A stretch of 64,000 nucleotides of DNA from an uncultured beta proteobacterium (lineage in GTDB: Bacteria > Pseudomonadota > Gammaproteobacteria > Burkholderiales > Burkholderiaceae_C). Each line of letters opens with the position of its first letter. The first letter of the stretch is position 1. This document shows positions 24,398 to 34,762 of this stretch, piece after piece. The stretch spans positions 1 to 64,000 of the forward strand of contig CAIVHU010000231.1 of the NCBI GenBank assembly GCA_903905735.1, given 5' to 3'. Both the position numbers and the translations under genes were made by a program. The notes beneath the pieces are model-generated. The model was not told the origin of the DNA. It saw only the letters and a list, made by a program, of their open reading frames with translations, and searched no databases.

Positions 24398-27300
24398 ATG
24401 TTTGCAAATATGAAGATTGGTGTCCGGCTGGCGGTAGGCTTTGCCGTTACCCTGGTTTTGTTGATTGCCATCGCCGTCGTCAGTTACACGCGGCTGGCAA
24501 CACTCAATCACGAAGTTGAAATTTTGGTCAATGACCAGTTTCCCAAGACCGTGGAGGCTGGCAAATTGGCCGACGCCTTGGCCATTACTGCCCGGCAGTT
24601 GCGCAACGCCTACATCTACAGTGGTGCCGAACAGCAAAAATCGCTGGATGCACTGCCCGAGCAATCGAAGATCATCACCAGCACACTGGAACAGTTGGAC
24701 AAAACCATCACCAGTGACAAGGGCAAAGAATTGCTGAGCAAGGTGAAGTCCGCTCGTGTGGGCTATGTGGATGCACAGGCAAAGACAGTTGATTTGATCA
24801 AGGCAGACAAAAAGGCTGAAGTCGTTGCGCTGATGCAGGGCGATTTGCGCAAAGGTCAGACCGAATACATGGCGACTGTCAACAGCTTGAATGACTACCA
24901 GAATGAACTGGTCAACCAAGCTGGCAAAGATGCCGATGCGCTGGCAACCGCCACCGAAAACATGCTCATCATTCTGGGTATTGTGGCCTCGTTGCTGACG
25001 ATTTTCATGGGTTGGTTCATCACCCGCTCGGTGACTGCCCCTACCCTGAAGATGGTGGCCGGTGCAGACAAGATGGCTGCCGGTGATTTCAACTTCAAAC
25101 TTGACATTGAAAGCAAGGACGAAATTGGCATCCTGGGCAATTCATTCCGTGCCATTCAGACCGCCGTGCAGGCCATGATGGCCGATACCAATGTGCTGAT
25201 CAAAGCTGCCGTGGATGGTCAGCTCGAAACGCGTGCCGATGCCAGCAAACACCAGGGCGACTTCCGCAAGATCGTCGAAGGGGTCAACACCACGCTGGAT
25301 GCCGTCATTGGCCCACTGAATGTGACCGCCAAGTATGTGGACGACATTTCCAAGGGTGTCATCCCGCCCGTTATCACCACCGATTACAAGGGCCAGTACA
25401 ACGTCATCAAGGGCAACCTCAACAACATGGTTAAGATGATGAGCGACTTGCTGGCGCAGACCGACATCATCATCCAGGGCGCTGCCAATGGCGAACTCGA
25501 CAAGCGCGCCAACGCCGACATGTTTGTTGGCGGCTGGAACAAACTGGTGGTTGGTGTGAACGAAACAGTTACCAACATTGTCAACCCACTCAACGTGACC
25601 GCAGATTACGTGGACAAGATCGCCAAGGGGGTCATCCCGCCGGTCATCACCACCGACTACAAAGGCCAGTACAACGTCATCAAGGGCAACCTCAACGCCG
25701 TGGTCAAGATGATGAGCGACCTGCTGGCGCAAACCGACATCATCATCCAAGGCGCTGCCAACGGTGAACTCGACAAGCGTGCCAACGCTGACATGTTTGT
25801 CGGTGGCTGGAACAAGCTGGTGGTGGGTGTGAACGAGACCGTCACCAACATTGTTAATCCGCTGAATGTCACCGCCAAGTATGTGGAAGACATCTCCAAG
25901 GGTGTTATCCCACCGGCCATTACGACCGACTACAAAGGCCAATACAACGTCATCAAGGGCAACCTGAATGCGGTGGTCAAGATGATGGGCGACTTGCTGG
26001 CGCAGACCGACATCATCATTCAGGGCGCAGCCAATGGTGAGCTGAAGAAACGCGCCAATGCGGACATGTTTGTGGGCGGCTGGAACAAGCTGGTGGTGGG
26101 CGTGAACGAAACCGTGACCAACATTGTCAATCCGCTGAACGTGACGGCCGACTATGTGGAACGTATCTCCAAGGGCGACATGCCGCCGAAGATCGTCACC
26201 GTGTACAGCGGAGACTACAACATCATCAAGAACAACCTCAATGCCCTGATTGATGCCACCAACGCGCAGGCTGCAGCAGCGCAAGCCATCTCCAAGGGTG
26301 ATCTCACCACGGTGGTCAATGTGCGCAGCGAGGGCGACATGCTTGCCAAGGCCCTGATTGACGTGACCAAAGCGGTGAACGCACTGGTGGCAGATTCCAA
26401 CGAATTGTCCAAAGCCACTGTCGATGGCAACCTGGCTGTGCGTGCCGATGCCACCAAGCACCAAGGCGATTTCCGCAAGGTGGTGGAAGGCCTGAACGCC
26501 GTGATGGTCGCAGTCAATACGCCGGTGCAGGAACTGCGCGACGTGCTGGGTGCGCTGGAAGGTGGTGACCTGACCCTGTCGATGAAGAAGAACTATGCCG
26601 GTACCTGGGACGAGCTGAAATCTGCCATGACCAACATGCAGAAGAAACTGGTTGAGGTGGTGACCGATGTCAACAGCGGTGCACAGGCCCTGGCCAGCGC
26701 CTCGGAAGAGGTGAGTGCCACCGCCCAGTCGCTGTCGCAAGCCGCCAGCGAACAGGCTGCGGGGGTAGAGGAAACCAGTGCCAGCATCGAGCAGATGACA
26801 TCGAGCATTGCGCAAAACACCGAAAACGCCAAGATCACCGATGGCATGGCCAGCAAGGCGGCCAAGGACGCGGCTGACGGTGGCGAGGCCGTGGAAGCAA
26901 CGGTGACCGCCATGAAACAGATCGCGCAAAAGATTGGCATCATTGACGACATCGCCGCACAGACCAACCTGTTGGCGCTGAACGCGGCGATAGAAGCCGC
27001 CCGTGCGGGCGAGCACGGCAAGGGTTTTGCCGTGGTGGCCGCCGAGGTGCGCAAGCTGGCCGAACGCAGCCAGATTGCGGCGCAAGAGATTGGTGAAGTG
27101 GCCAGCTCCAGCGTGGCACTGGCCGAAAAAGCCGGTCGGCTGCTCAACGAGATCGTGCCCAATATCCGCAAGACATCTGATCTGGTGCAAGAGATCACCG
27201 CAGCTTCCACCGAGCAAAGCAGTGGCGTGGGCCAGATCAACTCGGCGGTGAGCCAGCTCAACACCACCACGCAGCAAAATGCCTCCAGCTCTGAGGAACT

Positions 27301-27526
27301 GGCAGCCACCAGCGAAGAGATGAGCAGCCAGGCTGAACAGCTGCAGCAAACCATGTCGTTCTTCAAGCTTGATAGCGCCTCACAGGGCCGAAGCGTGCAG
27401 CATCAGGTGCGCAAGAGCAGTGCCAGCAGCGGCAAGGCACCCAAGCCAGCAGCCACGCGACCCACCCAGAGCCATGCCATGGCCAGCTCTGACGACCTGG
27501 ATGAATCCCAGTTCACCAAGTTCTAA
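24398..27526 (+). CDS. Methyl-accepting chemotaxis protein with tandem poly-HAMP array
   Basis: 1042 residues from the ATG at 24398 (AAGGGG 6 bases upstream). TM1 (about 7-29), a four-helix-type periplasmic domain (about 30-190), TM2 (about 190-212), HAMP, then a long run of HAMP-like modules including three nearly identical 91-residue units (from [15 protein letters not shown]; residues about 306-578) and a fourth diverged one. The signalling domain follows, with its tip [25 protein letters not shown]. Poly-HAMP relays are known in soluble and membrane receptors (for example Aer2). The recent-looking unit duplication is notable. The C-terminus ends in an acidic [11 protein letters not shown]; a methyltransferase-binding pentapeptide is not evident. 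It precedes cheW by 12 bp. Confidence 0.9.
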   Translation: MFANMKIGVRLAVGFAVTLVLLIAIAVVSYTRLATLNHEVEILVNDQFPKTVEAGKLADALAITARQLRNAYIYSGAEQQKSLDALPEQSKIITSTLEQLDKTITSDKGKELLSKVKSARVGYVDAQAKTVDLIKADKKAEVVALMQGDLRKGQTEYMATVNSLNDYQNELVNQAGKDADALATATENMLIILGIVASLLTIFMGWFITRSVTAPTLKMVAGADKMAAGDFNFKLDIESKDEIGILGNSFRAIQTAVQAMMADTNVLIKAAVDGQLETRADASKHQGDFRKIVEGVNTTLDAVIGPLNVTAKYVDDISKGVIPPVITTDYKGQYNVIKGNLNNMVKMMSDLLAQTDIIIQGAANGELDKRANADMFVGGWNKLVVGVNETVTNIVNPLNVTADYVDKIAKGVIPPVITTDYKGQYNVIKGNLNAVVKMMSDLLAQTDIIIQGAANGELDKRANADMFVGGWNKLVVGVNETVTNIVNPLNVTAKYVEDISKGVIPPAITTDYKGQYNVIKGNLNAVVKMMGDLLAQTDIIIQGAANGELKKRANADMFVGGWNKLVVGVNETVTNIVNPLNVTADYVERISKGDMPPKIVTVYSGDYNIIKNNLNALIDATNAQAAAAQAISKGDLTTVVNVRSEGDMLAKALIDVTKAVNALVADSNELSKATVDGNLAVRADATKHQGDFRKVVEGLNAVMVAVNTPVQELRDVLGALEGGDLTLSMKKNYAGTWDELKSAMTNMQKKLVEVVTDVNSGAQALASASEEVSATAQSLSQAASEQAAGVEETSASIEQMTSSIAQNTENAKITDGMASKAAKDAADGGEAVEATVTAMKQIAQKIGIIDDIAAQTNLLALNAAIEAARAGEHGKGFAVVAAEVRKLAERSQIAAQEIGEVASSSVALAEKAGRLLNEIVPNIRKTSDLVQEITAASTEQSSGVGQINSAVSQLNTTTQQNASSSEELAATSEEMSSQAEQLQQTMSFFKLDSASQGRSVQHQVRKSSASSGKAPKPAATRPTQSHAMASSDDLDESQFTKF
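25313..26131 (+). repeat. Three tandem 273-bp coding repeats
   Basis: Units 25313-25585, 25586-25858 and 25859-26131 each encode 91 residues starting PLNVTA and ending TNIVN, with only a handful of amino-acid differences. A diverged fourth unit starts at 26132. The period is exact, so copy number can change in frame by recombination. Confidence 0.9.
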
Positions 27527-27538
27527 CAGGAGCCGACC

Positions 27539-28090
27539 ATGAACGCATTGGTCAAAGCTGACAAAAAGGGCTTGGGCAACCAGGTAGCGTCCCAGGCGGC
27601 GGTGGAGGAAAAGCAGTACCTCACCTTCATGCTGGGAGGCGAGATGTTCTCCATCAGCATCCTCAGCATCAAGGAAATCATCTGGTACGCCAACCTGACC
27701 GAGGTGCCGATGATGCCCGCGTGTATTCGCGGCGTGATCAACCTGCGCGGCGCGGTGGTGCCGGTGATGGACTTGTCCAACCGCTTTGGCAAGCCGAGCA
27801 CCCCGGTGATCAAGAGCACCTGCATCGTCATCATCGAGGTGCCCACCGCTGTGGAAGGCGAGCACCAGAACATGGGTGTGGTAGTTGATTCGGTGCAGGC
27901 AGTGCTGGAGATTCCCACCTCCGAGATCGAACCCGCACCGAGTTTTGGTGCCAAGATACGGCCCGATTTCATAGAAGGTATTGCCAAGGTCAACGGCAAG
28001 TTCGTCATCCTGCTCAACGTCAACCGGGTGCTCTCCACCGAAGAGATCAGCCAGATGGGGCAGGTGACAGGAACCGCAGAAGGGATGTGA
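27539..28090 (+). CDS. cheW: Chemotaxis coupling protein CheW
   Basis: 183 residues with a CheW/SH3-like fold: QYLTFMLGGEMFSISILSIKEII near residue 24, IRGVINLRGAVVPVMDLSNRFG near 62, and a final DFIEGIAKVNGKFVILLNVNRVL. It couples CheA to the receptors. It is slightly longer than E. coli CheW (about 167) because of an N-terminal extension. AGGAG stands 6 bases before the ATG. It lies 12 bp downstream of the poly-HAMP receptor; a dispersed repeat separates it from cheR. Confidence 0.93.
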   Translation: MNALVKADKKGLGNQVASQAAVEEKQYLTFMLGGEMFSISILSIKEIIWYANLTEVPMMPACIRGVINLRGAVVPVMDLSNRFGKPSTPVIKSTCIVIIEVPTAVEGEHQNMGVVVDSVQAVLEIPTSEIEPAPSFGAKIRPDFIEGIAKVNGKFVILLNVNRVLSTEEISQMGQVTGTAEGM

Positions 28091-28117
28091 GTTGACGCAC
28101 AGCGGCAGCTGGTAGCC

Positions 28118-28178
28118 ATATAAAATAGATAGCTACCCGCCCCTTCCAAATAAGGGCTAGAGGCTAAAAAAGCATATA
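28118..28178 (-). repeat. Dispersed family repeat between cheW and cheR
   Basis: On the reverse strand it reads GCCTCTAGCCCTTATTTGG ... TAGCTATCTATTTTATAT. It fills most of the 100-bp gap and could form structure in the transcript. It is oriented opposite to the copies at 14763 and 17075. Confidence 0.75.
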
Positions 28179-28190
28179 AATATTCAGGGA

Positions 28191-29006
28191 GTGATCTTGC
28201 AGGCCATTGCCATCACCGACGCCGAGTTTGCCCAGTTTCAGCGCTTTATTTTTGAGGCGGCGGGCATCTCCATGGCTGATGCCAAAAAGGCGCTGGTCAC
28301 CGGGCGCTTGGGCAAACGGCTGGCCGCGCATGGGCTGGAGAGCTTTGGCGCTTATTTCAAATTGTTGAAATCCGGCCTGCACCCGGCTGAGGCGCAGATG
28401 GCAGTGGACCTGCTCACTACCAACGAAACCTATTTCTTCCGCGAGATCAAACACTTCGAATTCTTGCGCACGCAGGCGCTGAAGGAGCGCAGCCGCCCCC
28501 AACCGTTTCGGGTGTGGAGCGCGGCTAGTTCCAGCGGTGAAGAGGCCTACAGCATGGCCATGGTGCTGGCAGACTGCATGCAAACCACGCCGTGGGAAAT
28601 ACTGGGCACCGACATCAGCACCCGCGTCATTGACGGCGCGCGCAAAGCGCTTTATTCGATGGAGCGCGGTCGTCACATTCCGCCTGAGTTTTTGAAGCGT
28701 TTTTGCCGCAAGGGTGCCGGACCCTACGAGGGGCAATTGCTTGTGGAGCGCAGCCTGCGCAGCAAGGTGACGTTTCGCCAGGTGAACCTGAATGCTGCAA
28801 TGCCCGAGCTGGGTCAGTTTGACATGGTTTTTTTACGCAACGTGATGATTTACTTTAACAACGACACTAAGCGTGAAGTCGTGGCGCGGGTGATTGCCAC
28901 GCTCAAGCCGGGCGGCTACTTTTGTGTCGGCCATTCCGAGAGCCTCAATGACATCACCCAGGCGGTAAAGATGGTGGCACCGGCCATTTACCGCAAGGCG
29001 CTCTGA
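28191..29006 (+). CDS. cheR: Chemotaxis protein methyltransferase CheR
   Basis: About 271 residues: an N-terminal helical domain (FQRFIFEAAGISMADAKKAL) and a SAM-binding domain (RVWSAASSSGEEAYSMAMVL; LGTDISTRVIDGARKALY; MVFLRNVMIYFN). It methylates receptor glutamates, opposing CheB. The start is ambiguous: GTG at 28191 has AGGGAG overlapping it, whereas TTG at 28197 has AGGGAG 5 bases upstream and may be the true start. It is followed after 1 bp by cheD. Confidence 0.92.
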   Translation: MILQAIAITDAEFAQFQRFIFEAAGISMADAKKALVTGRLGKRLAAHGLESFGAYFKLLKSGLHPAEAQMAVDLLTTNETYFFREIKHFEFLRTQALKERSRPQPFRVWSAASSSGEEAYSMAMVLADCMQTTPWEILGTDISTRVIDGARKALYSMERGRHIPPEFLKRFCRKGAGPYEGQLLVERSLRSKVTFRQVNLNAAMPELGQFDMVFLRNVMIYFNNDTKREVVARVIATLKPGGYFCVGHSESLNDITQAVKMVAPAIYRKAL

Positions 29007-29007
29007 C

Positions 29008-29541
29008 ATGACCCGCCTGAAAGACCTGATGGACATCTTCCTGCAGCCCGGCGAGCTGTTTGTGGGCGATGCCGCCTTTCAGATTCGCACCATTCTGGGT
29101 TCGTGTGTGTCGATCACGCTGTGGCACCCGCAGGCGTGCATCGGTGGCATGTCGCACTTTTTGTTGCCAACCCGTTCCGAGGCGGTGCCGGGGCAGGTGC
29201 TGGACGGTCGTTATGGCGACGAGGCCTTGCAATGGATGATGAAGGATTTAAAGGCCGCCGGGGTCAACCCGAAACAGTGTCAGGCCAAGATTTTTGGCGG
29301 TGGCAACATGTTTCCGGGGCAGACGCGGGCGACGGCCATCACGGTGGGCCAACGAAACGGTGAGGCGGCGCGACTGCTGCTGCAAAACGAGGGCATCGAG
29401 GTGGTCAGCGAGAGTTTGTTTGGTGTGGGGCACCGGCAAATCATTTTCAACGTCAGCAATGGCGATGTCTGGATGCGCCAGGTCCGGCCGTCACAATTTG
29501 AAGTTGCTGCTGAAACGGCAGTCGGAGGATGCGCAACATGA
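29008..29541 (+). CDS. cheD: Chemoreceptor glutamine deamidase CheD
   Basis: 177 residues with the catalytic Cys33 ([13 protein letters not shown]) and His50 (GGMSHFLLP) and the conserved KIFGGGNMF. CheD deamidates receptor glutamines and, in some bacteria, interacts with CheC/CheX-type phosphatases; no CheC, CheX or CheZ gene is seen in this window. It overlaps cheB by 4 bp. Confidence 0.93.
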   Translation: MTRLKDLMDIFLQPGELFVGDAAFQIRTILGSCVSITLWHPQACIGGMSHFLLPTRSEAVPGQVLDGRYGDEALQWMMKDLKAAGVNPKQCQAKIFGGGNMFPGQTRATAITVGQRNGEAARLLLQNEGIEVVSESLFGVGHRQIIFNVSNGDVWMRQVRPSQFEVAAETAVGGCAT

Positions 29542-30605
29542 GCCGAATCAAAGTGCTGGTGGTGGATGATTCTGCGGTGGTGCGCCAGGTGGTCACCAGC
29601 CAGCTCAGCGCGGACCCCGAGATTGAGGTCATCGCCGCCGTAGCCGACCCGATTCTGGCGATCGCCCGCATGAAGGTGCAATGGCCGGATGTGATCGTGC
29701 TTGACATCGAAATGCCGCGCATGGATGGCATCACCTTCCTGAAAAAGGTCATGGCAGAGCGACCTACGCCGGTGGTGATTTGCTCAACATTGGTCGAGTC
29801 GGGGGCGCAAACCTCGATGGCAGCCCTGGCTGCTGGCGCGGTCGCGATCATTGCCAAGCCCAAGGTGGGGCTCAAACAGTTTCTGGAAGATGCCTCCCAA
29901 GACATGGTGACTGCCGTCAAGGCCGCAGCCAAGGCCAATGTCAAGGCGCTGCATGTCTCGGTCAAAAACACGGCGGACGTGATCATGCCTGCTGCCGACA
30001 AACACAGCGCCATGATCCAGACCACCGAGCGGGTGGTGGCCATTGGCACCTCAACCGGCGGCACGCAAGCCCTTGAAGTAGTGCTGACCAGCCTGCCACG
30101 CGTGACACCGGGCATGGTCATCGTGCAGCACATGCCAGAAAAGTTCACCGCCGCGTTTGCCCAGCGGCTCAACAGCCTGTGCCAGATCGAGGTGAAAGAG
30201 GCGCAGAACAACGACCGCGTCATCAACAGCCGCGCCTTGATTGCGCCGGGTGGCAAACACATGCTGCTGCGCCGCACCGGCGCGCAGTATTACGTGGAGG
30301 TGATGGACGGCCCGCTGGTGAACCGGCACCGCCCGTCGGTCGATGTGCTGTTCCGCTCGGTGGCCAAATGCGCCGGGGCCAACGCGCTGGGGGTGATCAT
30401 GACCGGCATGGGCGATGACGGCGCGGCGGGGCTGCTGGAAATGCGCAAGGCAGGTGCCCGCACGGTCGGGCAGGACGAAGCCAGTTGCGTGGTGTATGGC
30501 ATGCCCAAAGAGGCGGTCAAGCGTGGCGGCGTCGAAAAAAGCGTGCCACTGAACGCGATTGGCCGCGAGATCATGCAGCAGCTTTCAGGCGTGATGGTGC
30601 GCTAG
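29538..30605 (+). CDS. cheB: Chemotaxis methylesterase CheB
   Basis: 355 residues from the ATG at 29538 (GGAGG 9 bases upstream; the ATG at 29529 has none). Receiver domain with Asp56 ([13 protein letters not shown]), linker, and a methylesterase domain with Ser172 ([10 protein letters not shown]), the catalytic His in IVQHMPEKF and the Asp in GMGDDGAAG. It demethylates and deamidates receptors when phosphorylated by CheA. It is the last che gene of the operon. Confidence 0.94.
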   Translation: MSRIKVLVVDDSAVVRQVVTSQLSADPEIEVIAAVADPILAIARMKVQWPDVIVLDIEMPRMDGITFLKKVMAERPTPVVICSTLVESGAQTSMAALAAGAVAIIAKPKVGLKQFLEDASQDMVTAVKAAAKANVKALHVSVKNTADVIMPAADKHSAMIQTTERVVAIGTSTGGTQALEVVLTSLPRVTPGMVIVQHMPEKFTAAFAQRLNSLCQIEVKEAQNNDRVINSRALIAPGGKHMLLRRTGAQYYVEVMDGPLVNRHRPSVDVLFRSVAKCAGANALGVIMTGMGDDGAAGLLEMRKAGARTVGQDEASCVVYGMPKEAVKRGGVEKSVPLNAIGREIMQQLSGVMVR

Positions 30606-30656
30606 CCGCCGCTGTTGCAGTTCGCACAGAATTGAAGTCGTTGTTGGAGAAAAATT

Positions 30657-31040
30657 ATGTCGATCGAATGGAAAGACAGCTACAAGCTGGGTGATGCCAA
30701 GCTTGACGCCCAGCATCAGCATTTGTTTGATCTGGCCAGGAAGATTCTGGCAGCAGATGATGTGGCTACCGTCAAAGGGCTGGCGCTGGCACTTTACAAG
30801 CACACCCGGATTCATTTTGAGGACGAAGAAGGCCTGATGCGTCAGCACGGCTACCCAGGTCTGGAAGCGCATATCGAATCGCATTACCGGCTGCTGGGGC
30901 GGCTCAATACCTTGAGTCAGGATATTGGTAAAGGCAAGCTCGACAAGCCAGCATTGGATGCATTGATGGCCGACTGGGCCATGTTCCACATCCCGCTGGA
31001 CGATGCGCGCTTTGAGACTTTTTTGAACCCTGCTGCCTGA
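30657..31040 (+). CDS. Bacteriohemerythrin
   Basis: 127 residues, a single hemerythrin domain with every di-iron ligand: His20 (DAQHQHLF), His53 and Glu57 (HFEDEEGLM), His72 and His76 (HIESHYRLL), His111 and Asp116 (FHIPLDDARF). Stand-alone bacteriohemerythrins carry or sense O2 in microaerobic bacteria. It lies 51 bp after cheB in the same direction and probably belongs to the chemosensory operon. Together with the hemerythrin kinase at 9904 it supports an oxygen theme for the region. Confidence 0.9.
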   Translation: MSIEWKDSYKLGDAKLDAQHQHLFDLARKILAADDVATVKGLALALYKHTRIHFEDEEGLMRQHGYPGLEAHIESHYRLLGRLNTLSQDIGKGKLDKPALDALMADWAMFHIPLDDARFETFLNPAA

Positions 31041-31060
31041 GCAGCACTTGATGCCGGGGC

Positions 31061-32167
31061 TTAAACCTCGGCCCCCAAGGCCAGCGCAGCTGCTTTGGAG
31101 GCGGCCAGGGTAGCGGCGTCGAGTGTGGTCTGCGTCGGCCAGCCTTGCAGGTGTTGCTGGGTGATTCCCCCCAAAGCTTCAATCCATTGCGGATCGTCGT
31201 TCAGGCAGGGGATGTAATGAAACTCTTGGCCACCGGCGTGCAGAAAGGCCTCACGCGCTTCCTGGTTGATCTCTTCCAGGGTTTCCAGGCAGTCGCAGGT
31301 GAAGGCGGGGCACACCACATCGACCCGCTTCACACCGGCTTTGCCCATCTCGATCAGCGTGGGCTCGGTATAGGGCTCCAGCCATTTGGCGCGGCCCAGC
31401 CGGGACTGGAAGGTGACCTTGAACTGGTCAGCGCGCAAACCCAGTTGGTCTGCGAGCAAGCGCGCGGTTTTGAAGCACTCGCAGTGGTACGGGTCGCCCA
31501 GGTGCAGCGTGCGCTCGGGCACGCCATGAAAACTCATCACCAGCACATCGGGCTGACCGCTGCTTTGCCAGTAGTGCCGTACCCGCGAGGCCAGCGCTGC
31601 GATGTAGCGCGGGTCGTCGTGGTAGTGGTTGATGAAGCGCAGCTCGGGAATGTTGCGCACCGTGGCCGCCCACTGGTACACCGCGTCCCACAGGCTGGCA
31701 GTGGTGGTGGCTGAATATTGCGGGTAGGCCGGCACCAGCAGCACGCGCGTGGCACCTTCGGCCTTGAGGGCATCGAGCTGGCTGGGAATGGAGGTGCTGC
31801 CATAACGCATGGCGTAGCGCACCACCACATCGTGTTTGCGCGTGGACAGCCAGCCCTGCAGGCCCCTGGCCTGGTTGTCGGTCCAGACCTTCAGAGGAGA
31901 GCCCTCCAGGCTCCAGATGCTGGCATATTTGGCACCTGACTGCGCGGGGCGCACGCGCAGCACCACACCGTACAGCAACACCAGCCAGATCAGGCGGGGA
32001 ATTTCCACCACACGCGGGTCACTGAGAAACTCGGCCAAAAACTTTCTGACATCCGGTGTGCTGGGTGTGTCTGGTGTCCCCAGGTTGCAATACAGAATGC
32101 CGGTGCGAGGGACTTGCCCGTGGGCAAAGGGGTGTTCTGCGGCGTAAGGAGGGGAAAAAACAGGCAT
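31061..32167 (-). CDS. hemH: Ferrochelatase
   Basis: 368 residues. TGILYCNLGTPDTPSTPDVRKF at the N-terminus and the active-site region VLVMSFHGVPERTLHLGDPY, with the catalytic His, identify the enzyme that inserts Fe2+ into protoporphyrin IX, the last step of heme synthesis. The C-terminal CPAFTCDCLETLEEI segment is also typical. It is convergent with the bacteriohemerythrin gene (20 bp between stops) and so is not in that operon, although heme supply suits the heme receptor nearby. Confidence 0.93.
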   Translation of the reverse strand: MPVFSPPYAAEHPFAHGQVPRTGILYCNLGTPDTPSTPDVRKFLAEFLSDPRVVEIPRLIWLVLLYGVVLRVRPAQSGAKYASIWSLEGSPLKVWTDNQARGLQGWLSTRKHDVVVRYAMRYGSTSIPSQLDALKAEGATRVLLVPAYPQYSATTTASLWDAVYQWAATVRNIPELRFINHYHDDPRYIAALASRVRHYWQSSGQPDVLVMSFHGVPERTLHLGDPYHCECFKTARLLADQLGLRADQFKVTFQSRLGRAKWLEPYTEPTLIEMGKAGVKRVDVVCPAFTCDCLETLEEINQEAREAFLHAGGQEFHYIPCLNDDPQWIEALGGITQQHLQGWPTQTTLDAATLAASKAAALALGAEV

Positions 32168-32249
32168 CCCTGCATTTTCACCCAGGGTGGCCCTCTGTGG
32201 TGCGCCAGGTGCCTTTAATCCGTAGGACTGACGTAAAACTGCACGGGGC

Positions 32250-34655
32250 TCAGCGTCTGGCGCTTTGCAGGGTCAATGTGCTGCGGGTATTGGCCGCCAC
32301 ATCCGGCTCGTTGAGGTATTCCTGCATGTAGCCACCCACCGCGTAGGCAGCCGCCTGATCGTCGTAATGGCTGTCAAAGAGCACGCCACTTTGCCCCACC
32401 GGATTGATGCCGAGCGCCTGGCCGGGATTGGCAAAGTCGATGATGCGCCGCGTGGACGGGCCATACACCACTGCCCACGGTGCCGGTCCGATCGGCATGG
32501 ATTGGTTGTTGGGTACCTCACGGCCTCCAGGCATCTCGAACGGCCCGACGTTGAATAACCAGCCGAATGGCCACTGCGATGACAGCGGGTGTTTGTGCGT
32601 CAGGGTGTGGGCGTGGCCCCAGCCCCAGTCGTTGGGGCTCGGGCCCAGAGTGGCTTTCAGGTGGGCGATGGTGGCATTCCAGGCGATGCGGACGATGTCC
32701 TCGCGGGTTTCCACCTTTTTGGTCTTGACGTTGTCCCACCAGGGTGAGTTCTCGTCTTCGGCCAGGCGCGGTAGCGCCAGGTCCAGCGCGCGAGTTCCAA
32801 GCAGGTTCTTGAACTGCATCTCGCCCAACTCGTCCGCCATGGCTGCTTTGGCAAGCTCATACAAAAACTGGGTAAATACCGTGGGCGGAATATTCAGCGG
32901 CGTGTATTGGCCGTCCCATAGGGTCAGGCTGTCAAACACCGAGCGCTCCAGTGGGTCACGCACCACTTTACTGAGCACCGGCAACAAGGGTTTGAGCACG
33001 CGCCAATAGTAGGCGGTCTGGGTGCTGAGCTGCAGCGACTGGCTGTTGAGCGCATTCCATTGGATCTTGTCGTCACCGAGGCGGTCTTCCAGCGCCTGGG
33101 CGCGGTCATACAGGTTGTAATAGCCGGGCACCGGCAGGCCACTCGGAGACACGGGTTGCTGGTTGGCTGAGACGATGTAGCCGCGTGGCGGGTTTTCTTC
33201 CTGCGGGTTGTCGCTGAAGCGGTAAAAGCCCAGCTTGTCGGACTCTTCTTCTTCGCCGTCCAGAATGAAGGTGGGTTTGACGCCGGCGGGGCGGATGGGC
33301 AGCTTGGCGGCTGCCCACCAACCAATGTCGCCGCTGGCGCTGGCCCAGACGATGTTCAAACCGGGTGCATGGATCTTGCTGGCCGCCTCACGTGCCTTGG
33401 CCAGAGTGTTGGCACGGTTGAGCTCATAAAACGCGTCCAGAATGGGGTTGTCGGTTTCAAGAAACGTCCACCACATGGCGATCGGCTTGTCACCCAGGGT
33501 GTCGCTGAAAGCACTGGTGATCACCGGGCCCTGCGGTGCGCGTTGCAGCGTCAGGGTGACGGGCTTGGCACCCTTGACCTTGATGATCTCCTGCGTGGTT
33601 TGCAGGTCCACCCACTCGCCCATGCTTGCCACCTGGTTAGGGTTATTGGGATTGACGCGCAGCTTGATCAGGTCCATGTCGTCATTCTGGAACATGGTCA
33701 GGCTCCAGCCAAACTGGCTGTTGTGGCCCAGCAGGGCGGATGAGTTGAGAGCCTGAAAGTGGCCGTATAGCTCAAACCCGGGTGCACTCAGGTGCGCCTC
33801 GTACCACACCGAGGGCACAGAAAAACCAATGTGCGGGTCACCCGCCAGCAGCGGCTTGCCGCTTGAGGTGCGTGTCCCCAACACGGCCCAGGCATTGCTG
33901 CCTTCAAGCAGCGGCACACCGGCGATCTCCTGGGCGGCGTTGGCGGCCTGGGTCAACTCACTGAGGGCCTTCCAGTCGGGGCGGTTGGCTGCGGTGGTGG
34001 CCTTGTTCAGGACACCCAGCGGATGCCAATCCAGGTCAAAAATGCGCAGGTAATCCGCGCCCAGTTCGTCACGCACAAAGGTTAGTACAGGCTCGGTCTT
34101 GAACGCCGCCGCAAAACTGTAAGCCAGGTAGCCCGACACAGCCACCGTGTCGGCCAGGGTAAAAGGCCTTTTGGGGATACCCATCAGGTCAAACTCCATG
34201 GGTGCGGGGTGCGTTGCCTGAAACTGGTTGATGCCGTCCAGATAGGCCAGCTGTGCTTTGACGGCCGGGCTCTCAGAATCGAGCGCGGTGGCCACTTTGG
34301 CAGCGTGCTCGCGCAGGCGCAGGGTGCGAAACAGCTTGTCCACCTTCAGCAGCTTGACGCCCAGCACCTCGGCCAGCTCGCCCTGCGCCAGGCGGCGCAC
34401 CATTTCCATCTGGAACAGCCGGTCTTGCGCGTGCACGTAGCCCAGCGCCCGGTACAGATCAGCCTCGTTGGCCGCCTTGATGTGGGGCACACCGCGCTCG
34501 TCGTAACGCACGGTGACCGGGGCGCTCAGCTGCGTCAGGGTCAACTCGCCCGAGCGCTGTGGCTTCTTGGTGGAAACATACCAAAACCCGCCTCCTGCCA
34601 GCAGTAGCAGCAGGACCAGCAAGACGCTGGCGGTGATCTTCAGGGCCAGTTTCAT
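32250..34655 (-). CDS. Penicillin-acylase-family N-terminal nucleophile hydrolase
   Basis: 801 residues. An N-terminal hydrophobic segment (about 7-28) works as signal or anchor, followed by the small-chain region (VRYDERGVPHIKAANEADLYRALGYVHAQDRLFQM). The new N-terminus of the large chain is Ser near residue 250 in LLEGSNAWAV, followed by SGKPLLAGDPHIGFSVPSVWY. Family members self-cleave at this Ser and hydrolyse amides such as penicillin G, cephalosporin side chains or acyl-homoserine lactones; the substrate cannot be chosen from sequence. Gene direction and the 82-bp gap would allow co-transcription with hemH, without evidence for it. Confidence 0.88.
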   Translation of the reverse strand: MKLALKITASVLLVLLLLLAGGGFWYVSTKKPQRSGELTLTQLSAPVTVRYDERGVPHIKAANEADLYRALGYVHAQDRLFQMEMVRRLAQGELAEVLGVKLLKVDKLFRTLRLREHAAKVATALDSESPAVKAQLAYLDGINQFQATHPAPMEFDLMGIPKRPFTLADTVAVSGYLAYSFAAAFKTEPVLTFVRDELGADYLRIFDLDWHPLGVLNKATTAANRPDWKALSELTQAANAAQEIAGVPLLEGSNAWAVLGTRTSSGKPLLAGDPHIGFSVPSVWYEAHLSAPGFELYGHFQALNSSALLGHNSQFGWSLTMFQNDDMDLIKLRVNPNNPNQVASMGEWVDLQTTQEIIKVKGAKPVTLTLQRAPQGPVITSAFSDTLGDKPIAMWWTFLETDNPILDAFYELNRANTLAKAREAASKIHAPGLNIVWASASGDIGWWAAAKLPIRPAGVKPTFILDGEEEESDKLGFYRFSDNPQEENPPRGYIVSANQQPVSPSGLPVPGYYNLYDRAQALEDRLGDDKIQWNALNSQSLQLSTQTAYYWRVLKPLLPVLSKVVRDPLERSVFDSLTLWDGQYTPLNIPPTVFTQFLYELAKAAMADELGEMQFKNLLGTRALDLALPRLAEDENSPWWDNVKTKKVETREDIVRIAWNATIAHLKATLGPSPNDWGWGHAHTLTHKHPLSSQWPFGWLFNVGPFEMPGGREVPNNQSMPIGPAPWAVVYGPSTRRIIDFANPGQALGINPVGQSGVLFDSHYDDQAAAYAVGGYMQEYLNEPDVAANTRSTLTLQSARR

Positions 34656-34762
34656 GGCGTGCCTGCGAAAAAAGTCCGGTTCATGGCTGCATCATAAAGG
34701 GGCGGGTAGGGTGGGTGTGGCGATCCCGGCATAATTTGCCGCTTCAATCACAGGAGACGTTT

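Noticed and set aside
23113-24471. 452-codon reverse-strand frame over cheA
   Set aside because: Antisense shadow; it covers the conserved HATPase and CheW regions of CheA.
25142-27349. 735-codon open frame on the reverse strand across the poly-HAMP receptor gene
   Set aside because: It is antisense to a clear MCP, is His/Gly/Val-rich in the way of antisense of a high-GC gene, has no domain and no ribosome-binding site.
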